NCBI RefSeq assembly: GCF_014695575.1
Contig: NZ_JACJOO010000072.1
Coordinates: 1-64,000 of the forward strand
From: Leptolyngbya sp. FACHB-8
Lineage (GTDB): Bacteria; Cyanobacteriota; Cyanobacteriia; Elainellales; Elainellaceae
Reading direction: 5' to 3'
Length of the DNA stretch: 64,000 bases
The stretch's first letter is position 1. Each line of letters begins with the position of its first letter. Below the pieces are notes generated by a model. It made no database searches. It was given only the letters and a program-made list of their open reading frames with translations, and was not told the DNA's origin. Position numbers and translations under genes: made by a program. Below, piece by piece: positions 51,860 through 59,813 of this stretch.

Positions 51860-53029
51860 ATGCGACCGGAATCTCTTCAACGGCGCTGGCGATCGCTCCT
51901 GCAGCGCATTTTGATGGTTGGACTGGCGGCTTATCTGGCCTTCAGCCCCCTTCATCCTGCTCCCGTGCTGGCACAAACTCAGGCGGCCTCAACGCGCCAT
52001 AGCACGAGTTTTGTGGCAGCAGCAGTCAATCGAGTCGGTACAGCAGTGGTTCGTATCGATACTGAGCGTACGGTCACCCGCGAGCCAACGCCATTTTTTA
52101 ACGATCCCTTCTTTCGAGAATTTTTTGGCGATCGCGGCTTCCCACAGCAGGGTCCCTACGAGGAGCGTCTGCGGGGCCAGGGTTCCGGTTTCATTATTGA
52201 TGCCGATGGCTCTATTTTGACCAATGCTCACGTGGTGAACCAGGCCGATCGCGTAACGGTGACCCTGAAGGACGAGCGGCAGTTTGCTGCCAAGGTTCTG
52301 GGGGTTGATGAAGTGACCGATATGGCCCTTGTAAAGATTGACGACCCTGATGGCAATCTGCCCGTTGCTCCCTTGGGAGATTCAGAACAGGTGCAGGTGG
52401 GCGATTGGGCGATCGCTGTCGGTAATCCCCTCGGCCTCGACAATACCGTTACTCTGGGGATTGTCAGTACCCTCAATCGCTCCAGCGCTCTGGTGGGTAT
52501 TCCTGACAAGCGGCTGGACTTTATTCAAACCGATGCTGCCATTAACCCTGGCAATTCTGGTGGGCCATTGCTCAACGAAGATGGCGAAGTGATTGGTATC
52601 AATACCGCTATCCGTGCCAACGCCATGGGTATTGGGTTTGCCATTCCCATCAACAAGGCGAAAGAAATTCTGCCCCAACTGGCCCGAGGCGAGCATGTGA
52701 CTCACCCGTACCTGGGCGTGCAAATTGCCACTCTGACGCCGGATTTGGCCCGACAGAATAACAGTGACCCCAACTCCTCGGTTCTTCTACCAGAAATTAC
52801 AGGAGTATTGGTTATTGGTGTCGTTCCGAATTCCCCAGCCGCTAGTGCTGGCCTGCGTCGCGGCGACGTTATTACAGAGTTAGAAGGGCAGGCAGCCACC
52901 TCCGCTGATCAGGTGCAACGGACTGTTGAAAATAGCCGCGTGGGTGAACCTCTGCGACTCACCATTCGTCGGGGCGATAACACCCAGCAGTTGTCAGTCC
53001 GCACGGCTGAGTTGCAGGGGCAATCCTAG
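51860..53029 (+). CDS. HtrA/Deg serine protease (HhoA-like)
   Basis: Periplasmic or thylakoid-lumen serine protease that degrades damaged proteins under stress. The 389-residue product has a signal peptide (about 1-39, ending APVLAQT), the trypsin-like domain with catalytic His124 (TNAHVV), Asp154 (TDMALV) and Ser233 (GNSGGPL), and one PDZ domain (about 285-380, [14 protein letters not shown] onward). It resembles cyanobacterial HhoA/HhoB, which one cannot separate with certainty from sequence alone. Its TAG stop coincides with the first bases of a repeat element. Confidence 0.95.
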   Translation: MRPESLQRRWRSLLQRILMVGLAAYLAFSPLHPAPVLAQTQAASTRHSTSFVAAAVNRVGTAVVRIDTERTVTREPTPFFNDPFFREFFGDRGFPQQGPYEERLRGQGSGFIIDADGSILTNAHVVNQADRVTVTLKDERQFAAKVLGVDEVTDMALVKIDDPDGNLPVAPLGDSEQVQVGDWAIAVGNPLGLDNTVTLGIVSTLNRSSALVGIPDKRLDFIQTDAAINPGNSGGPLLNEDGEVIGINTAIRANAMGIGFAIPINKAKEILPQLARGEHVTHPYLGVQIATLTPDLARQNNSDPNSSVLLPEITGVLVIGVVPNSPAASAGLRRGDVITELEGQAATSADQVQRTVENSRVGEPLRLTIRRGDNTQQLSVRTAELQGQS

Positions 53030-53104
53030 GGCCCGCTTTAAAGTCGAAGAGTTGTTTTTTCGCGTAGGAAGCGCGCGGAAAAATAACCTTTAAAGTAGGC
53101 TCTA
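53026..53104. mobile_element. MITE-like element, family B copy 2
   Basis: The left end CTAGGGCCCGCTTTAAAG and right end CTTTAAAGTAGGCTCTA are inverted repeats, and both match the ends of the element at 26093-26170. The centre is an imperfect hairpin. The htrA stop codon (53027-53029) is contained in the left end. Confidence 0.65.
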
Positions 53105-53280
53105 ACCCTTTCATCGAATTCAACATAGGGAGGGTGCACTGCATCCTCCCTTTTCCTTGTTGGAAGGAGCGCAGGGCTTAGTTCCATACGCTTCTTTTGC
53201 CACCATGAAACCTTGAGATCGACTGAAAATGGTTCAACTGAAAATGGTTTAATAATGAAGTTTCTTAGAGGTAAGGTTCA

Positions 53281-53835
53281 GTGCAGTGCCCGAAAGATAA
53301 AACCGAATCCCTGATGGATGTGGTGCTTGCGGGAGATTTACCCGCAAAACACTGCCCTGCATGCGAGGGAAACTGGATTTTACCGGAGGTCTACCATGAA
53401 TGGCAGCAGCAGCAGGAACCTTCCAAACTGGAGCCAGTTCCTGCTGATTTGGATATTGGCTATGAACCTGCTGCTCTGGATGCCCGAGCGGGGCTTTGCC
53501 CCGAGTGTCATGGCTTTTTGGCCCGTGCCCGGATTGGGCTCAATCCGGCTTTTTATGTAGAACGATGTGCTCGCTGTGGTGGTATCTGGTGCGATCGCCA
53601 TGAGTGGGATGTTCTCATTCATCTTGGGCTGCACACTGATGTTCCCTACCTGTTCACGGCAGACTGGCAACATCAAACCCGTGAACAGGAATATTTGGAT
53701 CGTGAGCGCCGCGCTACCGTCGAGAAGTTGGGGGAGGAATTAGCCCAACAAATTTTCGATCTGGCCGAAAAGCTGGAAAACCACCCCAACGGAGATTTTG
53801 GGGTGGCGTACTTGATGCGCCGTTTTACTGCGTAA
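53281..53835 (+). CDS. double zinc-ribbon (TFIIB-type) protein
   Basis: A 184-residue soluble protein with two Cys-rich modules. The first (Cys3, Cys25, Cys28 with KHCPACEGNW) is a zf-TFIIB ribbon; the second has LCPECHGF and ERCARCGGIWCDRHEW. The C-terminus is helical (EQEYLDRERRATVEKLGEEL). Zinc binding and a possible nucleic-acid or protein interaction role are inferred from the fold; no precise function is known. The start is GTG 53281. Confidence 0.85.
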   Translation: MQCPKDKTESLMDVVLAGDLPAKHCPACEGNWILPEVYHEWQQQQEPSKLEPVPADLDIGYEPAALDARAGLCPECHGFLARARIGLNPAFYVERCARCGGIWCDRHEWDVLIHLGLHTDVPYLFTADWQHQTREQEYLDRERRATVEKLGEELAQQIFDLAEKLENHPNGDFGVAYLMRRFTA

Positions 53836-53862
53836 TACTCACTGGTCGTTTTCTACGCATTT

Positions 53863-53915
53863 GGATGGGGTGTGGTGCAATAGGCAGGAAGTGCCTATTG
53901 CACCACACCCCATCC
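53863..53915. repeat. 24-bp perfect hairpin
   Basis: Arms 53863-53886 and 53892-53915 are perfectly complementary with a 5-nt loop. It lies between the zinc-ribbon gene and alr, which are convergent, and may serve as a terminator. Confidence 0.9.
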
Positions 53916-53938
53916 ATCGGTTTGAAACATGATCGGTG

Positions 53939-53971
53939 GATTTTGTGAGGCGCATCGCACCTCACAAAATC
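53939..53971. repeat. 12-bp hairpin whose arm is repeated in the alr end
   Basis: GATTTTGTGAGG (53939-53950) pairs with 53960-53971. The 13-mer ATTTTGTGAGGCG of the left arm occurs again at 53981-53993, inside the last codons of alr. Confidence 0.8.
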
Positions 53972-53978
53972 TTGCTAT

Positions 53979-55178
53979 TCAATTTTGTGAGGCGGTTTCA
54001 ACGACCTCTTGCGGATGATTGACGGTCAATCGGGGCAACCGATGCTTGAAGCCACAGAGAATTTCCCAGGAAATAGTGCCGAGGGTATTGGCCCAATCAT
54101 CCGCTGAAATTGACTCCTGCCCGTCACGGCCCAGGAGCGTTACGACATCTCCAGCCTGCACATCAGGAATAGCACTCACATCCAGCATGAGCTGGTCCAT
54201 CGTTACAGCACCAATCTGAGGAACACGCTGGCCTCGAATCAGCACCTCCATCCGATTCGTCAACAGCCGGGGAACCCCATCTGCATAGCCAATGCCTATA
54301 ACAGCCATTTGCATATCCCGGTCAGCAATGAACTTGTGACCATAGCTGACGCCAGTACCTGCGGCTAAGGGCTTGACCTGGGTAATGCGGGCTTTGACCT
54401 GAAGAACGGGTTTAAGTGGAATTTTTGCAACTAGATGGGGAGCTGGATGTAGGCCATACATAGCTAACCCTGTACGTACCAGATCGTAGTGTAGAGATGG
54501 GTCTGCCAGAGTTGCAGCGGAATTTGCCAGGTGGAGCCGAGGGGGGGTAATTCCAGCGGCTTTTAGGTGAGCGATCGCTGACTCATAACGTTGATACTGC
54601 AACTGCATAATCCCTGGGTTTGGATCATCAGCTGTGGCCAGATGAGAATAGACGCTGGCAATTTCTAAGTGAGGTAGACTTTTCACCAATTGCCCAAACT
54701 CAGCGGCTTGTTCCCAAGAAATTCCCAGCCGCGACATTCCTGTATCCAGCTTCAGGTGAACGGGCAGGGGAGAACGGGAACGCATCGTACCCATGGTCTC
54801 GGAGAAAATGAGTGCTTGCTTGGGGGTGCAGAGGGTCGGTTGTAGTTTCCATTGAGCGATCGCTCTCACCTGCTCTGCCGTGTTAGTAGCTCCCAGCAGC
54901 AGAATAGGTGCTTGAATACCTGCTTCTCGTAGTTCAATGCCTTCAGGAATGGTAGCGACTCCTAGCCAAGTGGCTCCGTGGCGCAGGGCAGTGCGAGCGA
55001 TTGTTACGGCCCCATGGCCATACGCATCGGCTTTGACGACCGCCATCAATTCGGTTCGCGGGGCCAATCGCCGCCGGATTTGCTGGACGTTATGTGCCAG
55101 CGCTCCCAGGTCTACTTCTACCCAAGCCCGTTCCCGTAGCATGGGTATGAGATTTGGGGAATGTTCCCAACTCAACAT
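53979..55178 (-). CDS. alr: alanine racemase
   Basis: PLP enzyme that makes D-alanine for peptidoglycan. The 399-residue protein has the PLP lysine (Lys49 in AVVKADAYGHG), TWLGVATIPEGIELREAG, the catalytic tyrosine in GTGVSYGHKF near residue 265, and VTMDQLMLDVSAIPDVQAGD. ATG 55178 follows AGGAG with suitable spacing; GTG 55181 one codon earlier is possible. It is a single gene, convergent with the zinc-ribbon gene. Confidence 0.97.
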   Translation of the reverse strand: MLSWEHSPNLIPMLRERAWVEVDLGALAHNVQQIRRRLAPRTELMAVVKADAYGHGAVTIARTALRHGATWLGVATIPEGIELREAGIQAPILLLGATNTAEQVRAIAQWKLQPTLCTPKQALIFSETMGTMRSRSPLPVHLKLDTGMSRLGISWEQAAEFGQLVKSLPHLEIASVYSHLATADDPNPGIMQLQYQRYESAIAHLKAAGITPPRLHLANSAATLADPSLHYDLVRTGLAMYGLHPAPHLVAKIPLKPVLQVKARITQVKPLAAGTGVSYGHKFIADRDMQMAVIGIGYADGVPRLLTNRMEVLIRGQRVPQIGAVTMDQLMLDVSAIPDVQAGDVVTLLGRDGQESISADDWANTLGTISWEILCGFKHRLPRLTVNHPQEVVETASQN

Positions 55179-55336
55179 CACATCACTCCTCCATCACACC
55201 GTTCACACACTGCCATCAAACCGCAACCTTTGAATTTTCGCTACGGTTGCTGGACAGTTGTTGGCTATTTGTGCCTTTCATTTAAGCAGTACTTTTTCAA
55301 ATCGATAACTCCATTTGGGTTATTGCTAGCGTCACG

Positions 55337-55429
55337 TTAGTTAATCCCAATTCGGAATAAGCCCAAGTGCCCATTTTGGCGTGCGCTCTGCACGCACCAA
55401 AATGGGCTTTCTCGAACTCAGATTAGTTA
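55337..55429. mobile_element. MITE-like element, family C copy 1
   Basis: The left end TTAGTTAATCCCAATTCGGA and right end TCGAACTCAGATTAGTTA are imperfect inverted repeats. The centre carries a hairpin (CCCATTTTGG...CCAAAATGGG, 55370-55406). The segment AAGTGCCCATTTTGGCGTGC is shared with 62178-62197. It ends four bases before the cyclase stop codon. Confidence 0.65.
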
Positions 55430-55432
55430 TGG

Positions 55433-57268
55433 TTATTCAGGCTGTGTGGTTTCTTTGGCTTCCCAGGAAGGCTTTTTGCCCGTTAGCCAATAGGTCTGCA
55501 TCAGCCCTTTGCCCTTGATTTCGATGATTTCCCGCTTCTCAAAGCGGTAGTCGTCTTTCAACTTTTCGTAGACTGACTCGGTGACCTGGATGCGACCGGG
55601 TTCTCCCTGGGTTTCCATACGACTGGCGACGTTAACCGTATCGCCCCAGAGGTCGTAGCTAAATTTGCGCGTGCCGATAATGCCGGCAATAACGGGGCCG
55701 GTGTGAATCCCAATTCGCAAACTTAAGGGAATGCCTGTCGGAGTGTGAAATGTGCGAATGAGCTCCTGCATCGCCAGAGCCATTTCTGCGGTTGCGGCAA
55801 TGGGATCCGGTATTGGTGTGGGGACGCCGCCCACGACCATGTAAGCATCCCCGATGGTCTTGATCTTCTCCAAGCCCTTAAAGGTTGCTAGCTCGTCAAA
55901 GGCCGTGAAAATGGCGTTGAGCAATTCCACCAATTCCACCGGGGAAATGTCTGTGGAAAGGGCCGTAAAATTGGCGATATCAGCAAATAGAACCGAGGCA
56001 CGTGTAAAGCTATCAACAATGGTCTTCTGACCCCGTTTTAGGCGTTCGGCGATCGCCTGAGGCATAATATTCAGCAGCAATTGCTCGGTTCGCTTTCGCT
56101 GATGCCGCAGTTCGGCCTCTGTCTGTCGACGAGTGGTTATGTTTTGCACGCTTCCTTCATAGCACACCACTTTTCCTGCTGCGTCTCGGATTAACCGCAC
56201 GTTCTCTGCTACCCAAATTTTGGTGCCGTCTTTGCAATACACCTCCGATTCAAAGTCGGAAGCTGATTCAAATCGAGATAGGTAAGCAATTAACTCAAAT
56301 CGTCGTTGGGGTTGAACGTAAAGTTGACGATCCAGGCTAACGATGCTTTCCATCAGCTCCTCGGGCGAATCGTAGCCCAAAATTTCAGCCAGGGCAGGGT
56401 TCGCACTCAAGTAACGCCCTTGGGGAGAAATTTGATAAATTCCTTCGACTGCATTCTCGAAAATGCTGCGGTACTTGGCTTCCACCTGCAACAGTGCATC
56501 GCTGCGTTGTTCAACCCGTTGTTCTAATTCTTGGGCCTGTTGCTCTAAGCGTTGTTGGTAGTCCAGAAGCGCGGCTTCGGCTCGCCTGCGATCGCTAATG
56601 TCATACAGCGTTGTTAATAACGCCTGATTCCCACCCAACTGCAGCGAATGGACGGAGGCCGATACCCAAACTTCCTGGCCATCGACCCGGCGGATTTGCA
56701 TTTCATAATTGCGCACATGTCCTTCGGTCTGGAGCCTCTCTAGCAAGTGCTCCTCAGCGTCCGGATTGACCATAAAGTCTCGGAGTTTGTGCCCAACCAG
56801 AGCCTGGGGTTCTAGCCCCAGGTGATCACGCGAGGTGATGTTGGCAAAGGAAATGACCCCATCTAACCGTTGGGTCAGAATCATCAAAATAGGCGTTGAT
56901 TCAGCGATGGCTCGGAAGAGAGCTTCGCTCTCCCGCATGGTTTCGACAGCCTGGGTGTAGAGCTGGTATTCCAGGGCATCACCATGTTCTGCCGTAGCCT
57001 TTAAGATCAGCTCAAGGTCTTGCTTATCCCGTAAGACGGTAGACAAAATATCTTGCAGGGCTGTCTCCGCCATTTGGCGCTGCGTCACTTCCGCCTGCAG
57101 CCTTTCATTGGTAGATCGCAGTGTAGCTTCTACAACATCGCCATGTTCTACGGTGGCCTGAAGGGTAATGCGTAAATCTTCATTCTCCTGTTTTAGCCGT
57201 GCAAGTTCCTCACGGAGAACCGCTACATCTGAACCAGATTCAGGCTCGATCTTAACGTTCGGCTCCAT
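55433..57268 (-). CDS. class III adenylyl cyclase with EHGD coiled coil and two PAS domains
   Basis: A soluble 611-residue enzyme that makes cAMP. Residues 1-105 are a coiled coil with EHGD motifs at 41-44 and 94-97. PAS1 follows (about 115-235), then a coiled linker and PAS2 (about 265-385), then the catalytic domain (about 415-590). The metal-binding Asp is in VLFADIANFTALS, the adenine-selecting Lys in EKIKTIGDAYMVVGG and Asp in YDLWGDTVNVASRME, with the transition-state Asn/Arg also there. These residues predict adenylyl rather than guanylyl cyclase. It is the last gene of a minus-strand operon with a STAS protein, a HATPase and a diguanylate cyclase. Confidence 0.93.
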   Translation of the reverse strand: MEPNVKIEPESGSDVAVLREELARLKQENEDLRITLQATVEHGDVVEATLRSTNERLQAEVTQRQMAETALQDILSTVLRDKQDLELILKATAEHGDALEYQLYTQAVETMRESEALFRAIAESTPILMILTQRLDGVISFANITSRDHLGLEPQALVGHKLRDFMVNPDAEEHLLERLQTEGHVRNYEMQIRRVDGQEVWVSASVHSLQLGGNQALLTTLYDISDRRRAEAALLDYQQRLEQQAQELEQRVEQRSDALLQVEAKYRSIFENAVEGIYQISPQGRYLSANPALAEILGYDSPEELMESIVSLDRQLYVQPQRRFELIAYLSRFESASDFESEVYCKDGTKIWVAENVRLIRDAAGKVVCYEGSVQNITTRRQTEAELRHQRKRTEQLLLNIMPQAIAERLKRGQKTIVDSFTRASVLFADIANFTALSTDISPVELVELLNAIFTAFDELATFKGLEKIKTIGDAYMVVGGVPTPIPDPIAATAEMALAMQELIRTFHTPTGIPLSLRIGIHTGPVIAGIIGTRKFSYDLWGDTVNVASRMETQGEPGRIQVTESVYEKLKDDYRFEKREIIEIKGKGLMQTYWLTGKKPSWEAKETTQPE

Positions 57269-57282
57269 TGATGTTGAACCGG

Positions 57283-57666
57283 TTACACATATTCCAACGT
57301 TAGACTGGGCATCAACCGTTGCAAATTCTTTAATGATTTGGTTTGCCAGAGGACTTTTTCAGAGCCCTTCAGCACAAGATGCACATCTTTTCGTTCACGC
57401 ACCTTGACAACAAACATGGAAAGTGTACTGATGCCAGAGCTGTTGAGAAACTCCAGATCTGTCAGATCGAGCGTTAATCGCGCCGCTCCATCCACTGCAC
57501 TCAGTAACAGATCCATGATTGGCTGATACTCCTCCATTCCATCTAACCGCAGAAATCCTTGAATGACGACCGTGGAGGTTTCTGGATACTGAATGATACT
57601 ATACTCGTCTGTCTTTATTTCCACAGGTTCCCATTGCTCCCGTTCTGTATGGTCAGGCTGTGACAT
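57283..57666 (-). CDS. STAS-domain protein (anti-sigma-factor antagonist type)
   Basis: A 127-residue single-domain STAS protein of the SpoIIAA/RsbV group. The switch site is LEFLNSSGISTLSMFVVKV near residues 72-90, with Ser76/Ser77 as candidate phosphoacceptors. The partner kinase would be the HATPase gene 86 bp upstream and the phosphatase the divergent PP2C gene at 59814. ATG 57666 is used; TTG 57669 is one codon earlier. It is 14 bp upstream of the adenylyl cyclase, so the two are likely co-transcribed. It may resemble Synechocystis slr1859, but I cannot verify that. Confidence 0.88.
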   Translation of the reverse strand: MSQPDHTEREQWEPVEIKTDEYSIIQYPETSTVVIQGFLRLDGMEEYQPIMDLLLSAVDGAARLTLDLTDLEFLNSSGISTLSMFVVKVRERKDVHLVLKGSEKVLWQTKSLKNLQRLMPSLTLEYV

Positions 57667-57751
57667 CAACCTTTCCCAAGTCTATAAAAATAGCAGGACT
57701 CATTTATTCACGATAGTCCTTGCTAATAAATCCGGGGATGTTTACAAGAGC

Positions 57752-58342
57752 TTACACATCTAGAGAGACCATCACAGCAACTTGAACGACCTCTGGAGTA
57801 CTGTCAAGCTCCTGAAATTGCCAACTAAAGCTGGCTCCATAATCATTAATCATCGTCAAGATGCCAATACAGGATTCTCCAGTACCTAAAGCTGTTTTTT
57901 CAAGCTGTTGAGCATAGAGCATATCGGGGTCAGAATGGCTCAGCTCTTCAATGAATTGTTGATAGCTTTTGGTGGTGGAGCGATCGCTAAAATTGACCAC
58001 CTGAAATACGATTTTCTGTTTGTAGAGGTAGAGAGAAATGGTGATGGGGCGATCGCCAACTGTTTCGCTGTATTTCACTGCATTTTCCAACAGCTCATTG
58101 GCAATAAAGCTAACAGCGGCCTTAACTGTATCACGCTGATTAATCTGCCCATTTGTGGGAGTATCGCCTGGAAAAAATGCAGCAAAATAATCTCCCAGAA
58201 AGTCAGCCGAGAGGCCATAGTTACGCCACCGTTGCTTGCGGGGAGCGTTGCTGGGGGAGAAATGCAGCGTTAGGTACTCATCACTAGCTGCAATTGTGGA
58301 TGTGAACTCACCATAAACATGAGTTCCAGTAGTATCAATCAT
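57752..58342 (-). CDS. HATPase-domain protein, anti-sigma/serine-kinase type
   Basis: A protein of about 196 residues with a GHKL ATPase N-box (FIANELLENAVKYSE) and a G-type motif (TGESCIGILTMINDYG). Other kinase motifs are weak, as in the DUF6272/slr1861-like group of cyanobacterial proteins. It probably phosphorylates or binds the STAS protein encoded next. The start is uncertain: ATG 58342 or TTG 58450, the latter overlapping the diguanylate cyclase by 14 bases; neither has a good Shine-Dalgarno sequence. Confidence 0.8.
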   Translation of the reverse strand: MIDTTGTHVYGEFTSTIAASDEYLTLHFSPSNAPRKQRWRNYGLSADFLGDYFAAFFPGDTPTNGQINQRDTVKAAVSFIANELLENAVKYSETVGDRPITISLYLYKQKIVFQVVNFSDRSTTKSYQQFIEELSHSDPDMLYAQQLEKTALGTGESCIGILTMINDYGASFSWQFQELDSTPEVVQVAVMVSLDV

Positions 58343-58436
58343 AGATGTGAGGAACCAGCAAGTAGGTTCGTAGTGTCTGAACTGCTTGTAGGATTGGCTT
58401 TGAGCGTGTGTTACACACCCGAAGTCAAGGCTGAAT

Positions 58437-59339
58437 CTAGTATTCCTCAAGTTGAGGAGAGCTTAACATAGAGCCATGGGATAGGATGCCCCGGTAGATG
58501 ATGCGTGCCCGACCCTGTTGTTTCGCCTGATAGAGGTGATGATCGGCCTCGTCTAACAAACCCTGAGAAGAACAGCTCATGTTGGGCAGCACGCTAGAAA
58601 TGCCGATGCTAAGCGTTACGTAAGGCGACACCCGAGACTGTACATGGGGAATCCGCAAGGCTTCCACAGCCGTCTGCATTTGGCATGCCACCGCAATGGC
58701 TCCCCGCAGATCGGTCTTTGGCAACAAGCCGACGAATTCTTCGCCCCCATAGCGTGCGAGTAGATCCGTAGGACGTTTGAGAATCTGGGCTAAGGCTTGG
58801 GCAATTTGTCGTAGACAATCATCGCCGGCAAGATGCCCGTAAGTGTCATTATATTCCTTAAAGAAATCAATATCGCATAAAATAGCAGAGAGGGGTGCCA
58901 TCTCCCGGGCCATCTGCCGCCACTGTTGTTCCAAATACTCGTCTAGGCGACGACGGTTGGGCACCTGCGTTAGCCCATCATAGGATGCGAGTAAGTTGGC
59001 ATAGCGCAGCTTCTCGTACCACTGCATATCCAGAACGTCCCCATGCTCTGTAATCGTTTGCAAAATAATTTCTAAGTCTTCCTTTTGACGAGAAATTAAA
59101 TGGAGTAATGTGCTTAGGGTAGATTCAGCCCGCCGCCTCTCGGTAATTTCGGCCTTTAATTGACGATTTGCTTCATGTAATTGAGACTCAATTAGGTCGC
59201 CATGTTCGGCTGTTGTTGTCAGGGAAATTTGTAAATCTTGATTGACTTGCTGCAGTCGTGCAAGCTCTCGTTCTAAATTTGTAATTCTGGCATCAACAGG
59301 CTGAGCATCTGACGTGTCGTTTGAGTGAGGTTCGATCAT
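58437..59339 (-). CDS. diguanylate cyclase with EHGD coiled coil
   Basis: A soluble GGDEF protein of 300 residues that makes c-di-GMP. Residues 20-110 are a coiled coil with EHGD motifs at 45-48 and 98-101, homologous to the start of the adenylyl cyclase in the same operon. The catalytic motif is RYGGEEF (GGEEF at 198-202), and RPTD at 189-192 is a canonical inhibitory I-site five residues upstream. No membrane segment or other sensor domain is present. It is the first confident gene of the minus-strand operon. Confidence 0.94.
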   Translation of the reverse strand: MIEPHSNDTSDAQPVDARITNLERELARLQQVNQDLQISLTTTAEHGDLIESQLHEANRQLKAEITERRRAESTLSTLLHLISRQKEDLEIILQTITEHGDVLDMQWYEKLRYANLLASYDGLTQVPNRRRLDEYLEQQWRQMAREMAPLSAILCDIDFFKEYNDTYGHLAGDDCLRQIAQALAQILKRPTDLLARYGGEEFVGLLPKTDLRGAIAVACQMQTAVEALRIPHVQSRVSPYVTLSIGISSVLPNMSCSSQGLLDEADHHLYQAKQQGRARIIYRGILSHGSMLSSPQLEEY

Positions 59340-59581
59340 GAGAAGCGCTTCGCAAAGCGGAACAAAATTTCTTTTAAAAAGAGGTGTTCAGCCTTGCCCC
59401 TGATTGCATTTGTGCTGAAACTTTTTGAGTGAAGCTCATACACAGCATAAATATTTTGTGGAACAGATGCAAACTGCAGGGGCGATCGCAAGTCTCCACG
59501 TTTGTTAACCAACAGAAGTTTCGTAAAACAGTTCGGGAATTCTAAAGCTAACCTACCTGGCCAATCGATTTTAGAACCCAT
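59336..59581 (-). CDS. possible 81-residue ORF overlapping the diguanylate cyclase start
   Basis: Its TGA overlaps the ATG of the diguanylate cyclase gene as ATGA, the usual sign of translational coupling. The product begins MGSKIDWPGRLALEFPNCFT and has no recognised domain. No Shine-Dalgarno sequence precedes its ATG, which lies inside one arm of an AT-rich hairpin. It may be a chance frame. Confidence 0.25.
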   Translation of the reverse strand: MGSKIDWPGRLALEFPNCFTKLLLVNKRGDLRSPLQFASVPQNIYAVYELHSKSFSTNAIRGKAEHLFLKEILFRFAKRFS

Positions 59582-59582
59582 G

Positions 59583-59629
59583 AAAAAGTTAATTTTTTAG
59601 GCATGGAAAGCACAAAAAATTAACTTTTT
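59583..59629. repeat. 16-bp AT-rich hairpin in a divergent promoter region
   Basis: AAAAAGTTAATTTTTT (59583-59598) pairs perfectly with 59614-59629. It sits between the diguanylate cyclase and the divergent PP2C gene and could be regulatory. The rest of 59340-59813 holds another hairpin (59683-59733) and no confident gene. Confidence 0.7.
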
Positions 59630-59682
59630 ATGGAATTTCTCAAATATTTCCTGCTGCCAGAGGCGTTCATCATTGGGTGCAT

Positions 59683-59733
59683 CCCACTTTTGTAAGTGAG
59701 GCGGGCTTCACCCGCCTCACTTACAAAAGTGGG
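59683..59733. repeat. 23-bp perfect hairpin with outer inverted repeat
   Basis: Arms 59683-59705 and 59711-59733 are perfectly complementary, with loop CTTCA. The arm end CAAAAGTGGG is repeated at 59745-59754 and, with ATCCCACTTTTG at 59681-59692, gives a second, outer stem. Confidence 0.88.
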
Positions 59734-59813
59734 TTTCCAACTCTGCAAAAGTGGGATGTACCCTTCATCACTTCATCTATTTGTATTAGCCTTAGCTATT
59801 CTTAAAGGTTTTT

